Shown here: positions 12,301 to 24,597 of the stretch, piece after piece
Layout of the letters: each line of letters begins with the position of its first letter
How positions within the stretch are numbered: the stretch's first letter is position 1
Position numbers and translations under genes: made by a program
Assembly (NCBI GenBank): GCA_964036295.1
Contig: OZ038468.1
Coordinates: forward strand, 9,930,183-9,994,182
DNA length: 64,000 nucleotides
Direction: 5' to 3'
Source of the DNA: Plumapathes pennacea
Lineage: Eukaryota; Cnidaria; Anthozoa; Antipatharia; Myriopathidae
Notes under the pieces: generated by a model
Told to the model about the DNA's origin: nothing
What the model saw: the letters and a program-made list of their open reading frames with translations, nothing else
The model's database searches: none

Positions 12301-14499
12301 GTTTTACGGCGTCCATCTAAACTTCAATTTAGCGATAAACCAGGTCTAAGTTAGGCTTTGTTTAAAAATCGACCCAGTAAGTTCTATTACATTAACGCGT
12401 AAAAAGTTACTTGAAAAAATACCATACAAATCTCCATTCGCGGACCAGTCGTGTGTGGGCTGTCTATGACCGTATTCACTCCTGGACACAAAACTAGTTT
12501 GAATTCCCCAGCTTAATGTACCCCATGCAAAATTTCTTGAGGAGAACATCTTTGCAAAACTACTTTTGGTCAGCGGTGTTGCTCTCACCTCCAGTAGTGT
12601 TTTATTGCTTTCCTCTGCTTCACTGATGGCTTTAGCAGCTTCGGTCAGTTGGAGAAGCGTCTGGAAAGAGTAAGTGCAAAATCCGCATCAGTAAACCATG
12701 CATGAGTCGAACAGAACAGTGACCGCGCCTGATACTAACAATACATCAAGTTGTCCAAAAATTGGCTTTAAAGTAAACCGGGTAATAATTTATCGCTAAG
12801 ATTGAGTCTACATCTCGTACGTATTTCATTAGTGGAAGATTAGCTGGTTTAAATGTGGCATCTATGAGTTATAAAGATTTGTAGGACGTGTCGTTGATGT
12901 AGGATCAATTTTGACACCCTTTTTTTTTGTGCTGTCTGTTTTGCTGGACTCGTTTGTAGACTGCAATGCCGGCGTTTCCGTTCGTTCCGGGCGAAACTGT
13001 TCGTTCAGGAGATTCCTAATCTCACTGCAGGCATTCAGGTTTACTCGTTTGATCCTCACTGCCTGTCTCTGTTAACTCATCAGTTATTATCTCTGTTATA
13101 CTAACTCACACAGTTGTGTGGATGACCGCTTACCTTTCCGTTGGTCGCTTCTCATGTGCAGTAGGACTTTCTGACGATAGAATGACAGCAGCCGTAGCCC
13201 CATTTGCTTTTCTGCCGGAACGATCCCCACACAGCCTGACAACTGAATACACAACAGACACATCAGCATATACATGAACAACTACGTCAACGAACGAGCA
13301 ACCTTTTGTTAACAGGCAAAAGTTGAGATTATGCAGTGAATAAAACGATAAAAGCTTGCCACCTCGCTTCCGAGGAGTTGCCTCATAAATCATCGCAAGT
13401 TTTCGACTTCCGTGCGTTCAAACACGTATGCGTACCTACACCACTTGGGTCAACTCACGAGGACTTTGTCGAGCTCAGATCTATGCGCAAGCCGACACAT
13501 TGTTTGGCGTACTCAACATATGCCGACCTACACTCAACGTATCCGAGCTTTTGCCTTGTAAACTGAATGCTTTCCTTGCGTTCTTTGTGACTTTGCGAGT
13601 CAGTTTGGTCAGGATTTTAAGTCATGACACTGTTTCGATTAATACTCAAAGATGAAACTGTTTTTTTAGATTAATTCTCAACGAGGTTCAAGTTAAGACG
13701 TCATGTGACATTCGTATAGTGACGTAAAACGAACAGCAGATGTTTGAGAATGCGATACAAAGTTCACTCATTCAACGTACAATGTGCTTGTTAGTGCAGA
13801 TGTCTTCTTCCTATCTGGACTTCGACACTGCCTTTTCTTGTCCTGTAATAACGTAACAAAAGAATTCAGTACGCGACGGGGTCGCTATGTCGCATTTTGT
13901 TTTCAGAAAAAAAATCACAAAGAGCAGTGTTTCATTATTAACAAGACAGGCCCGTGGCCAGTGCGCTTGTGACGTCATTAGTACAATGAATAGAGACACT
14001 CGGGGTCCCGGGAGAGGAACTTTTGTCGTGCGTTTATATGCAAAAGATATTATAGCCGAGTCAGTTTTTGCACATGACGGATCCAAGAGCTCCCTTTATT
14101 TTTCTTGCCCTCTTTTCTTCTAATTTCGGTCAAACAGATATTCACGAAAAAGTGTATTATAATAATTGAGAGAAAACAGCCGGCGAAGGCCCCGTAGGAA
14201 TATTCTTCGTTTGCAACAACCCAGTTTTCATTGCTTTCCGATGCACGTGACAGTACTTGTGTGACGCTTGCTATACAACCTGGCAACCTTTCAAGCTGAC
14301 ATGTTTTGTGGAGGAACTGTGTTGTCATTTTGTAATGGGATTGACTGGGGAATACCCGACATCTTAAGTAGCTGTAAGACAGCATAATAGCCTTATCTCA
14401 TCTTCCCAGCGTGTGCATCATGTTCAAGTAGCTGTAATTGAAAGCTTTCAGACTTATCTCTGTAGCACATTAAAACATGACACTTCCCATGATGAAATT
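9331..14499. other. Long stretch without a supported gene
   Basis: I found no recognisable domain. The most gene-like frame is on the minus strand at 14050-14385: it contains one hydrophobic segment of about 20 residues (GCFLSIIIIHFFVNICL) followed by a basic tail. It could be an exon of a membrane protein, but nothing confirms it. A plus-strand frame at 11487-11960 is long enough to notice but has no recognisable motif. Confidence 0.3.
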
Positions 14500-14725
14500 A
14501 CTTCGTATGAAAAAGCCATCTCAGACGTTACTCATCCTACATGTACAAGTCTGATCACTAATATGTTCAAGACTGCTATGCATTAAGCTTTAACGCAAAA
14601 TTCTGGGTCGATACGAAATTAATCTCTATCGGAAGCTGCAGGCGTTTGAATACCGTGACAACAAAGGCGTGCATCACGGGCTTGTGGAGCGAACATTACG
14701 GCTCGGATAGTCGGATATCAACCTT
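14500..14725 (-). repeat. Dispersed repeat, inverted partner of 4500-4705
   Basis: The reverse complement of this stretch aligns with 4500-4705, including the shared TTTGTTGTCACGGTATTCAAA and CGACCCAGAATTTTGC motifs. No frame is conserved between the copies, so I read it as a repeat and not an exon. Confidence 0.6.
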
Positions 14726-15699
14726 GAGCTTTTGAAGACTTCGAGGTATTCAGTGACAAATATTCTCGATGTAATCGCTGCCGGTCTTTCCTGCTTTTGT
14801 TAAAGCGGAAAGTGAGTGAAAGCTAAGTAGCTGATGATTCGGGATTCCCCGTTCTATGATATTATGCTCGTGACATTTCATTGACAGATCTTGTATCTTA
14901 ATCTCGCGTGATATTTGCCTCAAACCTATTAGTAATTCAATATCCTCAGACAATAAACAAAGAACCTTTATTATATACATACTGAGACATACTCACGAAA
15001 AAGTTACTGCACGCAAAACGAAGTTAAACGCCGACTGTTCGTATGCGCCGCGCGTTACATAAAGCCGTAGAGTTTCCGACAAAGGGAGACGCTCTGCCCG
15101 CAGGGAAAAGTTCAAGTTCTATCAAGTTTCGACACGTCTTCTACTACTTATTCGATGTTCTTTCACACAAATATTGCTCAGAACACAGATACATTGGTTG
15201 AAGCGGTATCTATAATCGAGCATTTGCAAAACACAACCCTTCGTACTTTACGGGGGTCCCGCTGGTAACACATCAAGCATTTGTGTACGGCTATTTTCAA
15301 GTCTTCCGACGCTTAAAAACAATGCAAGCCAAAATCGCTCTTAAAGTATGGCTTCCGTGCATCCAGAAAGCCAACCGATGATCGTTTTGTTTGGATCAAC
15401 AACTGAAGGACCGGAATTTTTTTCTATATCCCTTGACAGAGAAAACCCGTTGTACTTGGTTCTGTGATTTTGATCTCTGAGTACGTCTGATCTTGCAATG
15501 CCTGTTTTTTTAACACATTTTAAAATACAAACGTATCTTAGCACCTCGGTTACTTTTGGCAATCTTCTTTTTGAGCTTCTAGCTTTCTCGCAGCGATGGT
15601 TTATTGATCCTAATTTTCTCTTTCCATTTCCATCTGTGGCTTTTTATTGTTTACATGTTGTTTACATGCACGTTCTCGGAACGCATTAGCATTGTGAAG
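14726..15699. other. No gene; single MITE ends
   Basis: One end of the TTATATACATACTGAGACAT family is at about 14973-14992, and one end of the CCCGTAAAATACGG family lies inverted at 15243-15268. A stretch near 15270-15345 resembles part of the 613-bp repeat. No coding region is supported. Confidence 0.4.
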
Positions 15700-15970
15700 T
15701 ACGTAAGCTCGGGTATAATCATGAACTTTTGACGACTTTGGGACATTCTTTGAAATGTATTCTTGTATTAGTCGCCTGCTTTTTCTACTCTTGTTCAAAA
15801 TGCGTGAAAGGTTATTCAAGGGTACGTGGCTTGGCTCACGACTTCGTCTTGCAGGACTTCGGTTTTCTTTCACATAAACATTTGTGGGAATACAATAAAA
15901 CTGAGCGAAGCGAGATCTACCAACGGTCACTTTTTCCTCAGCCATTTCCCAATTTTCAAATAATAACGCC
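15700..15970 (-). pseudogene. Possible Helitron N-terminal leader remnant
   Basis: A minus-strand open frame (15610-16113) contains a basic stretch, REPSHVPLNNLSRILNK followed by KSSKVHDYTRAY. It aligns well with the leader of the large Helitron at 47617-47955 (REPSRIPAKKLLNAMRRK, then [13 protein letters not shown]). The order, spacing and charge pattern agree. No Rep or helicase domain follows, so this would be an isolated fragment. The match was made by eye over about 45 residues and could still be a shared low-complexity basic motif. Confidence 0.4.
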
Positions 15971-16240
15971 ATCTGTTCCACTGATTGTTTGACCTTCATG
16001 GCACCGAGCCAAAATGTCGCAACAACAACATAAATGCACATAAATGCACAGCAGAGTGAAATTTTGATCCCAAACAAAAGCCAGATTTTCTGACGCTTTA
16101 CTTGTATCAACAAGAATAATACAAAGTAAAAGAATACAAAGTACCTTCAAGTTCACCCTCATACTAAACAGTTCCATATAATCCGCTATCAAGCGCTTGT
16201 CAAGAATCGCCGTCTTTACACAGGTTCTCGTCTTTGTATG

Positions 16241-16688
16241 TCGAGCGGCTTCGTTCAGCTTGTTCCTTCAAGTTCTCAAGGTTCTGGATGTCAAATTCTT
16301 CGTACATTTCTGTACAGTTGTGCATAGTTATGCAGTTCATTGATAAGTTCATTGCATTTGCTTTCATGGCTTTCAATATGGCTTTTGAGGCTGAACGGAC
16401 CGACCCAAGCCAAAACCGCTCAATGAAATTTAGTATGGGTCTACCGCAGCCGGCGTATGCGTTTGTAAGTAAGATGAGCGGTCCATAAAATGATCCACAG
16501 AGCCAACTAAGGCAAGCAACTTGCTGTCTTCAAAATGGCGAAACTGCTCGCCCGCCAAGTCACTTGATCACAACGTCATCACAAATCACATGATAATATG
16601 AACCAATCACCGCATGCAGATCTCTAACCCAGAAAAATAAAAAAAAATAAAAAATCGTTGCATTTTAAAGCTTGTGACGTCACAAGCA
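16241..16688 (+). repeat. Dispersed repeat, copy B
   Basis: This is the near-identical partner of 1-440 and shows the sequence that is cut off there by the window edge. It is directly followed by a member of the AATATAGATGCAAAAATT family, whereas copy A is followed by unrelated DNA. Confidence 0.8.
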
Positions 16689-17694
16689 ATAATATAGATG
16701 CAAAAATTCTCTATTCTGATTGGCTGAGAACAGGTTTGTTATATTTAAATTAGTGTGCAAGTGTGCAAAAAAGGTTAATCAGATGTGCAAAAGTAGTTAA
16801 TCAGAGTTAATTGCACAGATAAACCGATTTTGCACACTTCGTTGCCATGACAATCACGCAAGCTCAACTTTTGCATCGAGAAAAATAGTGGCCAAGAGCG
16901 AGAGATTCCCAAAACATAAACAAAGCATCCGTAAAAGTTTAAACTGGGAAATTCAAACGCACGAAATCGACTCTAAAACATGGACGAAAATGCCGGTCAG
17001 AAATTCGCCGAGGAGCCGGCGGAATTATCGTCAAGAGAAAGTGGAAATCTACGAGCCCGAAGTCAAGTTATGTTCGGAGATCAGCAAAGTGCCAAGCCAT
17101 CCGCAGCGGGAATAGTCTCAAACTTCAAGAGATCATCGACAGGTCGTGATCAGTAAACTTTGTAAGTTGATCTCTCTAGTTTCGATCCAGTTTCTTCTGG
17201 TGAAAAGCTTGTTTGTGAAAGTTTAGCGGCTCAATTTGTTCGTGAGTGTGTCGATCGGCTTTGCAGAACTTTATGACTGAAGCTTGAAGGCTTCACGATA
17301 CGATAGCAATGTTTTCACTGAACAGCAGCTTTAACGGTTATCTTCGCTTAGTAAATACAACTATATAGACTTGCCGTAACTCAGGTTTCTCTTCCTTTCG
17401 GAGATTGTCGGCAGCCACTTATGCTGTTTCAGCGGTTCTGCTGTTCGGTGACTTTCATCCATAACGTGTTCCATAGAAAAGCTCAGGGTAAACTCAGTCT
17501 TTCATTCAAGGCTATTCAAGACAGTGTTCCTCGTTGAATTGAGTTTTGCATTACGCAAATTTCCACAGCGTGAATTTTCAGCGTCCAATAAAAAGTCGCG
17601 CGTTTGAAATTGATTAATTGTTGGGTTTGCTTTGGAATGGCTTCCTTCACCTTGCTTATTTTTGCATCTATATTATTAACTAGTAATCATTAGT
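16687..17694. mobile_element. About 1-kb DNA transposon with AATATAGATGCAAAAA ends
   Basis: It begins AATATAGATGCAAAAATTC and ends TTTTTGCATCTATATTA, a terminal inverted repeat pair. The outer 100-150 bases match the short copy at 1431-1682, and the right half matches 33330-33840. No transposase is recognisable inside, so it is non-autonomous. The superfamily is undetermined. Confidence 0.7.
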
Positions 17695-17850
17695 GTGCTC
17701 ATTCAATTAACGATTAATAGTGCTCGTAATGTTTGAAAATTCCACAAATAACACTCGTCCTGCGGACTCGTGTTATTTTGTTAGAATTTTCAAACATTAC
17801 TCGCACTATTAATCGTTAATTGAACTCGCACACCAATGATTACCACTACG
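17690..17850. repeat. Palindromic MITE, about 160 bp
   Basis: The left half (AATCATTAGTGTGC, then TTAACGATTAATAGTGCTCG) is complementary to the right half (ACTCGCACTATTAATCGTTAA, then GCACACCAATGATTACC). A TCCTGCGGACTCG motif lies at the centre. Further copies are at 2110-2246 (left end missing) and 33838-33985 (more diverged). Confidence 0.75.
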
Positions 17851-17881
17851 AAGTTTCTAAAGCATACTTTCGAAAGAAGCT

Positions 17882-18128
17882 GCAATCCCAGACAAAATGT
17901 GTTGACACATGCTTTAGATGTCGTACTTTTGTCAAAACTACCATGCTGTGAGTCACCAGTTCCAAAGAAAACTGCTTTTAATCACCCCCTCCCCGTATCA
18001 ATGTTGTAGCTTGAATTTGGAAGAGTTCCGGTAAGACTTTGACGGAAAATCGTTGCTAAATAATTAATTTATCAACATTGAATGGGGGGAGGGGAGAATG
18101 TGTCAACACTTTTGTCCAAGATTGTGGG
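17882..18128. repeat. mariner-like MITE
   Basis: The ends GCAATCCCAGACAAAATGTG and its imperfect complement at 18099-18128 (TTTTGTCCAAGATTGTGGG) form inverted repeats of Tc1/mariner style. The interior holds no transposase. Confidence 0.6.
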
Positions 18129-19111
18129 TTATCAAGGACAGGCACTAGTTTGTTTGTAGTGAGCAGTACAAGTCAATCATGATTTCTAAATAACAGAGTT
18201 TTACACAAACCTTAATCCCAGAGACACTATATCATAACAAACACTGTATGCACACTTCATCAAAGTTGAACTGGTTCCTATACCTTTTACCACGCGGCCT
18301 GTTCGTGAATACTCCACGTATTGTTCCTGCAAGAGACGCCATGAAAGAGTGACGAAAAGTCTAAAAAACTTTCCGATTGATGCATACATTCACCGTTTAT
18401 GCTTCTCTCCTCCATACTACACAGAATAAAACGTACAGCAGTAGATCAGTTTGAGCAACATTTTTGTGGCCACAGTTGCTTGTGGAAAACTACGATTATA
18501 AGTTGGCGTACCTTTTACAGAATATTCAGCTTCTAGTCCTCTTCAAAGTCTCCCTTTTTGACTTTGTATTCACGGTGAAGTAACTCCAGTTTTGTCGGGT
18601 CTGCCCGTAAGTGCACGTCCGCTCCTTTTTCGTACGTATCCCAAGCAAACACTGCCCGTGAAGAATATAATGCAATGATCATCCAACTGCAGTAAGCTGT
18701 GTGTCTCTCTTCCGCAGAGGTTTCCTAGGGGAGGGGGCAGTGTAGAAAAGGAAAAACGATGGCACGCTTGAATTTCTCTCTTCCAGGTATCCGCATGCTT
18801 TACATTTCCCACACCAAACGCTATAAAACAGCGAGCGTACAATGAGAAGCCTCTGCGGAGAAGCGAGAAGCTAACAACAACAATATGGCTTAGAATTACA
18901 GGGAAAATGTATAGGATGCTAGAAATAACTAGTACGTTAATCGTGTCAAGCACTCAGACATGAATATTAGTACAGTTGATAGTCAGAAAGGCGAAACATA
19001 ATCACTAACTACACAGTATACAGTACCATTTCAAAAGACTAACAAACAAGCAGACACACACACACAAATAAAAAATACCTTAAAAAGGCTTTCAAACAAG
19101 ATCAGTAACAT

Positions 19112-19310
19112 TCAATCAGGTGAGCAATAAGTTTACTTCTAAATAGTTTTGTGCTTTGAATATTTCCTTTGATAGTTTCAGAAACTTCATTCCAAATTTT
19201 AGGGCCATTAAATATGATATTGAATTTATCATAATTGGTCCTTATTTTCGGTAGGCAGTATAAGAACTGTGAGAAGCCGTGTTTACGAAGCTATCGTGTG
19301 AGCGGAAACA
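19112..19310 (-). pseudogene. LINE C-terminal tail fragment
   Basis: The minus strand reads FSQFLYCLPKIRTNYDKFN, then GPKIWNEVSETIKGN, then LFRSKLIAHLIECY and a stop. This is the usual end of CR1/L2-like LINE polymerases (..RTNYGKF..GPKIWN..). It lies in an intron of the SLU7 pseudogene. Only the last 60-65 codons remain. Confidence 0.75.
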
Positions 19311-21679
19311 ATCGGGACAATCTTCGTGAGTATACTGGGGCGGTTTTTAGTTGACTGTCCAAAGTAATCACGTGATTGCTTTGCGTTTGCTATGCGTTTT
19401 GATTGGTCCAATTAAATTTGGCAGCACTCTCGGCCAATCAGAAGCAAAAGCAATGTTGAAATCTGGTCACGTAAGCAAGCTAGTGGCGATGGACGTTTCT
19501 CACATTGTTGATTGGTCTTCAAAGTGAAGGCAATTGCAAATTATGTTGGCCTTTAGTTCTGAGAATTGATTGAGCGAGTTCAATCAGCATTCATCTGAGC
19601 GAGATGGCAAGAGACTGGGTTAGACTGCCAGGAGAAACTTTACTTTGAGTCCTATTCACATTGCGTCTTGGCCATTTTTGTGTATCTCCTGAATATTGCA
19701 CAAAGTTATCATCAGAGAACGTCACACTGGAAAACAGAACAAGTCTCACGTCATAAGCATATGAGAGACATCATGCTTTGCACGTTTGAAGGAGGAGGTT
19801 GCCGCAGTAGTAAGATTTGTTTATGGCCGCAGGGACACACCTTTGTTGCACCTTGGAGGTCTAATTAACTAAACTTACTTGTCCTTTTTGCCTTCTCGCA
19901 GGGGGTTTTTACGTGTTGATCTTGTCTTGGGGTCGTAGTACGCCAAACTCCAGAACAAGTTTTACAGATACTGAAAAGGAAGTATGTGAAATACAATAAT
20001 CATGCAAGTACATTATAAGAGCTGAGATAAAAAAGCAGGGAAGCCATTCACTATTTACCTTTGTCATGTCCTCTCATATTCTCTTATTCCTCGCAGCGGT
20101 ACTTCTACAGGAAATGAAATTATATGCTTCCATGAATTATTTTTTTGCAACATTTTATCAGTACTTATGTTGGATCAAGTATTAATTTGTTATTTATCAT
20201 AACCTTTTTGTGTCAAACTTTTGTTGGCCAGACCTTCTGCATACTTGTCTTCGTCTTCAGTATCTTCATCAGCCTGTTAAAAGAAAGCATACAGAAAAAA
20301 TACTGTTACTGTACATGATACAAAGTGACTTGCATCAGGGAACAACTTCATATAGCAGAGGCCTGTTATTCAAGGCACAACATGGGTTGCTACATACAGA
20401 GGAAATCTTTGATCATAACTCTGCAGTTTGGTAGCCACGAGCATCAGAGAATGAACTTGGTTTACAACTGGCTTTCTGGGATGACTTCATGATCTGATAT
20501 TAAGTTGGCCAAAAATGCCAAGAGCTGTCAGCATGAAAGACAGGCTGAGCATAGTGTGTTTGATCACACTGCAGGTTCTCTCAAACCTTTTAAGAAGAAA
20601 ATGTATGAGTGACCTAAAGAGAATTAGTTTAGTCAGATTTTATCAAAAGTCAAAATCCCTGTACATGACATGTACCCAGGCATGTACTGTACCTCTGCTG
20701 AGAAACTGAAGGATAAAATTGAAGATTATCACTCCTGGAAGTGAAGGGGTAATAGGCTATGAAACCAAGAGATCATTTTTGAGCAAGAAATGACCTTACT
20801 TGCTACTTTGATTTTTGTCTTCCGGTTTCTGTACCTTTCCTTCTTTCTTTTTTTTTGTGCCTTTAACTGCTGCTTAGCCTGTAAAAAAGAAATTGAAGTT
20901 AACATCATAAAAAATATTTCCCATGCCCTGTGAGACCAAATTATGATGAATTGTGGACCTCCTGGGCTCACATTAATACTTCAAACAATTTGCAATTTAA
21001 ATTATTTGTCAAAGATACAAGTAATAGTATCTAATATTTTGACCATGAATCAAACTGGGAATCTGGTATGTAGAACCCTACAAAATGTAACACTCTATTA
21101 CACTCCATACTTACAAGGTCCATCTTAGTGTATTCTTCAACAATCTGTTGATGTTGTCTGACATCATAGCCAATTCCATCTGAGAGAAAAAAATGAACAA
21201 AAATTATGTCTGGGCCATTCTCTCCATCAAACCCGAAAAAAAAAAAAAAAAAGCATTAATTTGATATTGTTTCAATATTGATAAACTGTGTACAACATTG
21301 AACTCTTTGCCCAATGCCTGAAAGCAACCTTGATTGATGTATATACACAAAAATACATTGCTAGACTGTGCAACACATAATTTTATAGACAGTTGACTTA
21401 CAGGAATGCTTAAATACAGAGTCTGATTATTCAACATTTTAAACAGGGTTTCATAAAGGCATCCATAAGTAGAGCTGTCCACTTACGAGAGTGTCCACCC
21501 AGAAAGCTTCGACTGTAATAATCATTATACTAATATGTATATGGTATGTCAGGTTACTGTCAACAGCCTGGACATTACCTGTCACATTTTCCATCATAAT
21601 CAAAGCTCAGCTGTGGTCAAATGAATTCATTATTGTTATCACTTTGAATATTTTAGGCTCAGTCTAACTAGCACATATG

Positions 21680-21710
21680 TGCTATATTACATTACTGAGG
21701 GTAAATAAAG

Positions 21711-21742
<32 letters not shown>

Positions 21743-21745
21743 CAC
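21680..21745 (+). repeat. LINE 3' end with (ATT)n tail
   Basis: The sequence TGAGGGTAAATAAAG runs directly into an (ATT)n array at about 21710-21742. An AATAAA-containing tail followed by a trinucleotide array is typical of CR1/L2 LINE 3' ends. It lies in a SLU7 pseudogene intron. Confidence 0.5.
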
Positions 21746-23083
21746 AAACACACTAATTCAATAAATGTTAGCCATAGAAAGTCTAAAATGTACACTAAAC
21801 ATCTGCCTCTCACCCTGCTACCAGTCATTTCTCCTCTCACTGACTCTGCAGTACAATGGTGGCAAAGCAACTGACAGCAAATCTGTCAGTTTTCCTAGCC
21901 TAAACTGTACAGTAAGTGGCTGTCAGAAAACTTAAAGAACACTGTCATGGGTGTACTGACTACTTACTTCCAAGCAATCCTTCTTTTTGTGAGTGGTAGC
22001 ACCACACTTTTTACAGGATCCTTTGCGGTATTTGATTGGAAGGGTATTACGTTGGAACCTGCAATCCAACCATTAAAATTAAACATATGCCATAATACTG
22101 TAACATATATTACTCCAACAAGTTCACGCCAATTCATCTTTTATATAAACATGTTATTGTACACGCAAATTCTACTCACGATTGCTGTCCCTTTCTTGCA
22201 CCAAGTGTCCAGACCAGCAAACTGCCTCTTTTTTTCTCTTGAGGTCTCTGATGTTTTATTGTAGACTGCAGTCATTAGATGTAAAAAATGTTACAGTTGA
22301 ACCTCACTTTAACTGCTACCGTATAGGCTTCTGGTCATTGAAGAAAGACAGAACCTGAATCTTGAGAGCATGCCAGAAGCCTGCAACAGGCTGGTAACTA
22401 ACGTAAAGCGAAAATTAACATTACTGTATGTGAGTTTTTCATAATGTTAAATCAATATTCCAACTATGACACATACTGTACCCCTTCATCCATCCTGCAT
22501 GAAGCAGTTTTCTAACACAGATCGCATAGATAAAATCAGGCAGTGCTCGACATTAAGGTTTTAGGTTGGTTGCCCTTCAGGCTGTAGAATGATTTCAAGC
22601 AATAGAAAGTTTCTTAATTTCTGGTTGCCCAACCCTGAATTAACCTGAGCATCAGGCAAACTTTTCAGCTAATTTTTCTCTTGGCCTAATAGACTGAGGA
22701 GAGAGGAGAGAAATGAAATTACGCCCGACACAAACCCATTCAATGACCAATGTTGAATGTCCAGAATCTGGGCGTTGTGCTGATTGGATAATAAACAAAA
22801 GAATCAGCATGTGCAGACACTGACACTGACACTTGTGTGTACCTCCTCAAAGAAAGCCTAAATATTTCCCAAAATCAAAGCAAAATGTTTTAAGCTCTTG
22901 CCTCACTAGTTTCTGCAGTGCTCAAGTCCTTGTTCATTTCATTTTTCATTTCATTTTTATTTGATTCACCGCACATATCATTTATCTTGTAACTTACGTA
23001 TTGAGAAAATTTGTGGTGAGGAAGCCCAGAAAGAAGCCGGGGGCTTATGATATCTGGGCTTCCTTGTTACAAGGATGAAAAAC

Positions 23084-23339
23084 TATAATACTGGCCAAAA
23101 GTATGTGGGACACTCTGAAAAAATGCTATGTTTTCACCACCACTCCTTGTTGAACAGCGAAAGCGGCTCCTGTTTCCAAAACTTAGTCCTCCCTCCTCCC
23201 CCCATACAATGTTACTTAAAGGGAGTGCACTTTGAGCACATTCATTCAAAATTGCAAGGGGGGAGGGGGGCGGGAAGAGGGAAAGTGTCATAATTTTTAG
23301 ATTAGGCTAAGTGTCCCACGACTTTTGGCCAGGATTGTA
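23084..23339. repeat. Tc1/mariner-like MITE in SLU7 pseudogene intron
   Basis: Left end ATACTGGCCAAAAGTATGTG and right end complementary to ATCCTGGCCAAAAGTCGTG form inverted repeats, with TA dinucleotides at both borders. The interior is about 200 bp without coding capacity. A (GTGCA)n microsatellite follows at 23376-23404. Confidence 0.75.
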
Positions 23340-24318
23340 GATCTACATAAATGCAGTGCAGTGCAAACAGAGAAAACAGTGCAGTGCAGTGCAGTGCAGT
23401 GCAGTAAATTACAGTAAGCCAAACAAAGAATATGGCAACTTCTAGGTTGTAGGTATCTAGCAAAGTAGGCTATTTTTAGGTTTTGTTTTGAAGGCAGAAA
23501 TGCTTGGAGAGTTTTGGATATCAGAAGTGAGAGAGTTGAAAAATTGTTAATGGTTAATAGTCATCAGTATCATTGCCATCAAGTAGGGATGTGCTAATTT
23601 GAAAAAAGAAAAAAAAAAAACTCAAAAAAACTAAAAGAAATCACTCCCCGATTAAATGAACAACTGTTCTGAATGTGCTGGCAGAACTGGCAGAATAATG
23701 TTCAGTGAATGTCTTGCTCAATATACTAAAATCACTCACAAAAATGAATATTTTTATTTTCTTGAACAAGCCAGGAGCCGCTTGCAACTGGATGCATGTC
23801 AATTGAAAACCAGAAGTCCTTTTGATTGGCCAAAAATATGGTGACACGTGAAGGGGCGGAAGGCATTTTTCAATGGATTTGTGTCAGGCTGTTTTCCTCT
23901 CTCTTTTGCCCCTACATCACAGCTCCCAGAAAAAAAGCCTCAAACTCAGGTTAGCCCTGAATTTACCTACCTGACCAAAATGTTTGGTTGTCCCAGGCAT
24001 AGCAGGCAACCGTTAATGTTGAGCACTGTCAGGTCTTAGCTACATCACAGACATTCTGCTGATTAATGGTATTTACACTGTACTGTACTTACCTTGTATT
24101 TCCATAGTCCATGGAACTTGTGAAATTTGAGGAAAATGAGGATTGATATTTCTGAATGAATTAAGAACAAAGATAGAAAACATTACACATTTTATACAGG
24201 ATCGCATGCATGCGATACTTTATCATGTGTTCAAGTAAGAAGGAAATACAATAAATAGTGCATAAAATGACGGTACGAATAGAGATCGGTATAGAAATTA
24301 TCCAGTACTCTCAGATCA

Positions 24319-24597
24319 GAAAAAAAAAATCCCTTTATTCAATTCTCAATGTATTTAGCACTGCCGTGCTAACTGGGGAGACTTGAAATGCGGAAACGAA
24401 ATATCATAAACTGAACGCAAATTCATTAAGAATCCCAACTGGTCGGAGGCTAATTACCAATTGGCTATTTACATAGTGTGGCAGAGGATTTGAACCCAGG
24501 GCTACCGTGTTGTAAGTTCAGCTGTGGTCAGACCGGAACGTGAACCTGAGACCTCCGGATTTCAATTCCGGCGTCCTAAAAACTCGGCCACACTGCC
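24319..24597 (-). repeat. tRNA-Ser-derived SINE
   Basis: Read on the minus strand, the 5' end GGCAGTGTGGCCGAG is a tRNA-type A box, followed by an anticodon arm with stem CCGGA/TCCGG and loop ATTGAAA (anticodon TGA, serine) and a degenerate B box (CAGGTTCACGTTCC). A body of about 190 bases ends near an AATAAAGGG motif and a T run at the low-coordinate end. It sits in the first intron of the SLU7 pseudogene. Confidence 0.7.

Noticed and set aside
4500..14725. A 10-kb transposon with the 200-bp inverted arms as ends
   Set aside because: The arms are diverged and fade on both sides. I found no target duplication and no element gene between them.
1..16688. A giant LTR retrotransposon between the two 440-bp direct repeats
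   Set aside because: The copies lack TG..CA ends, a primer-binding site and a gag-pol region between them, and the flanking contexts look like independent insertions.
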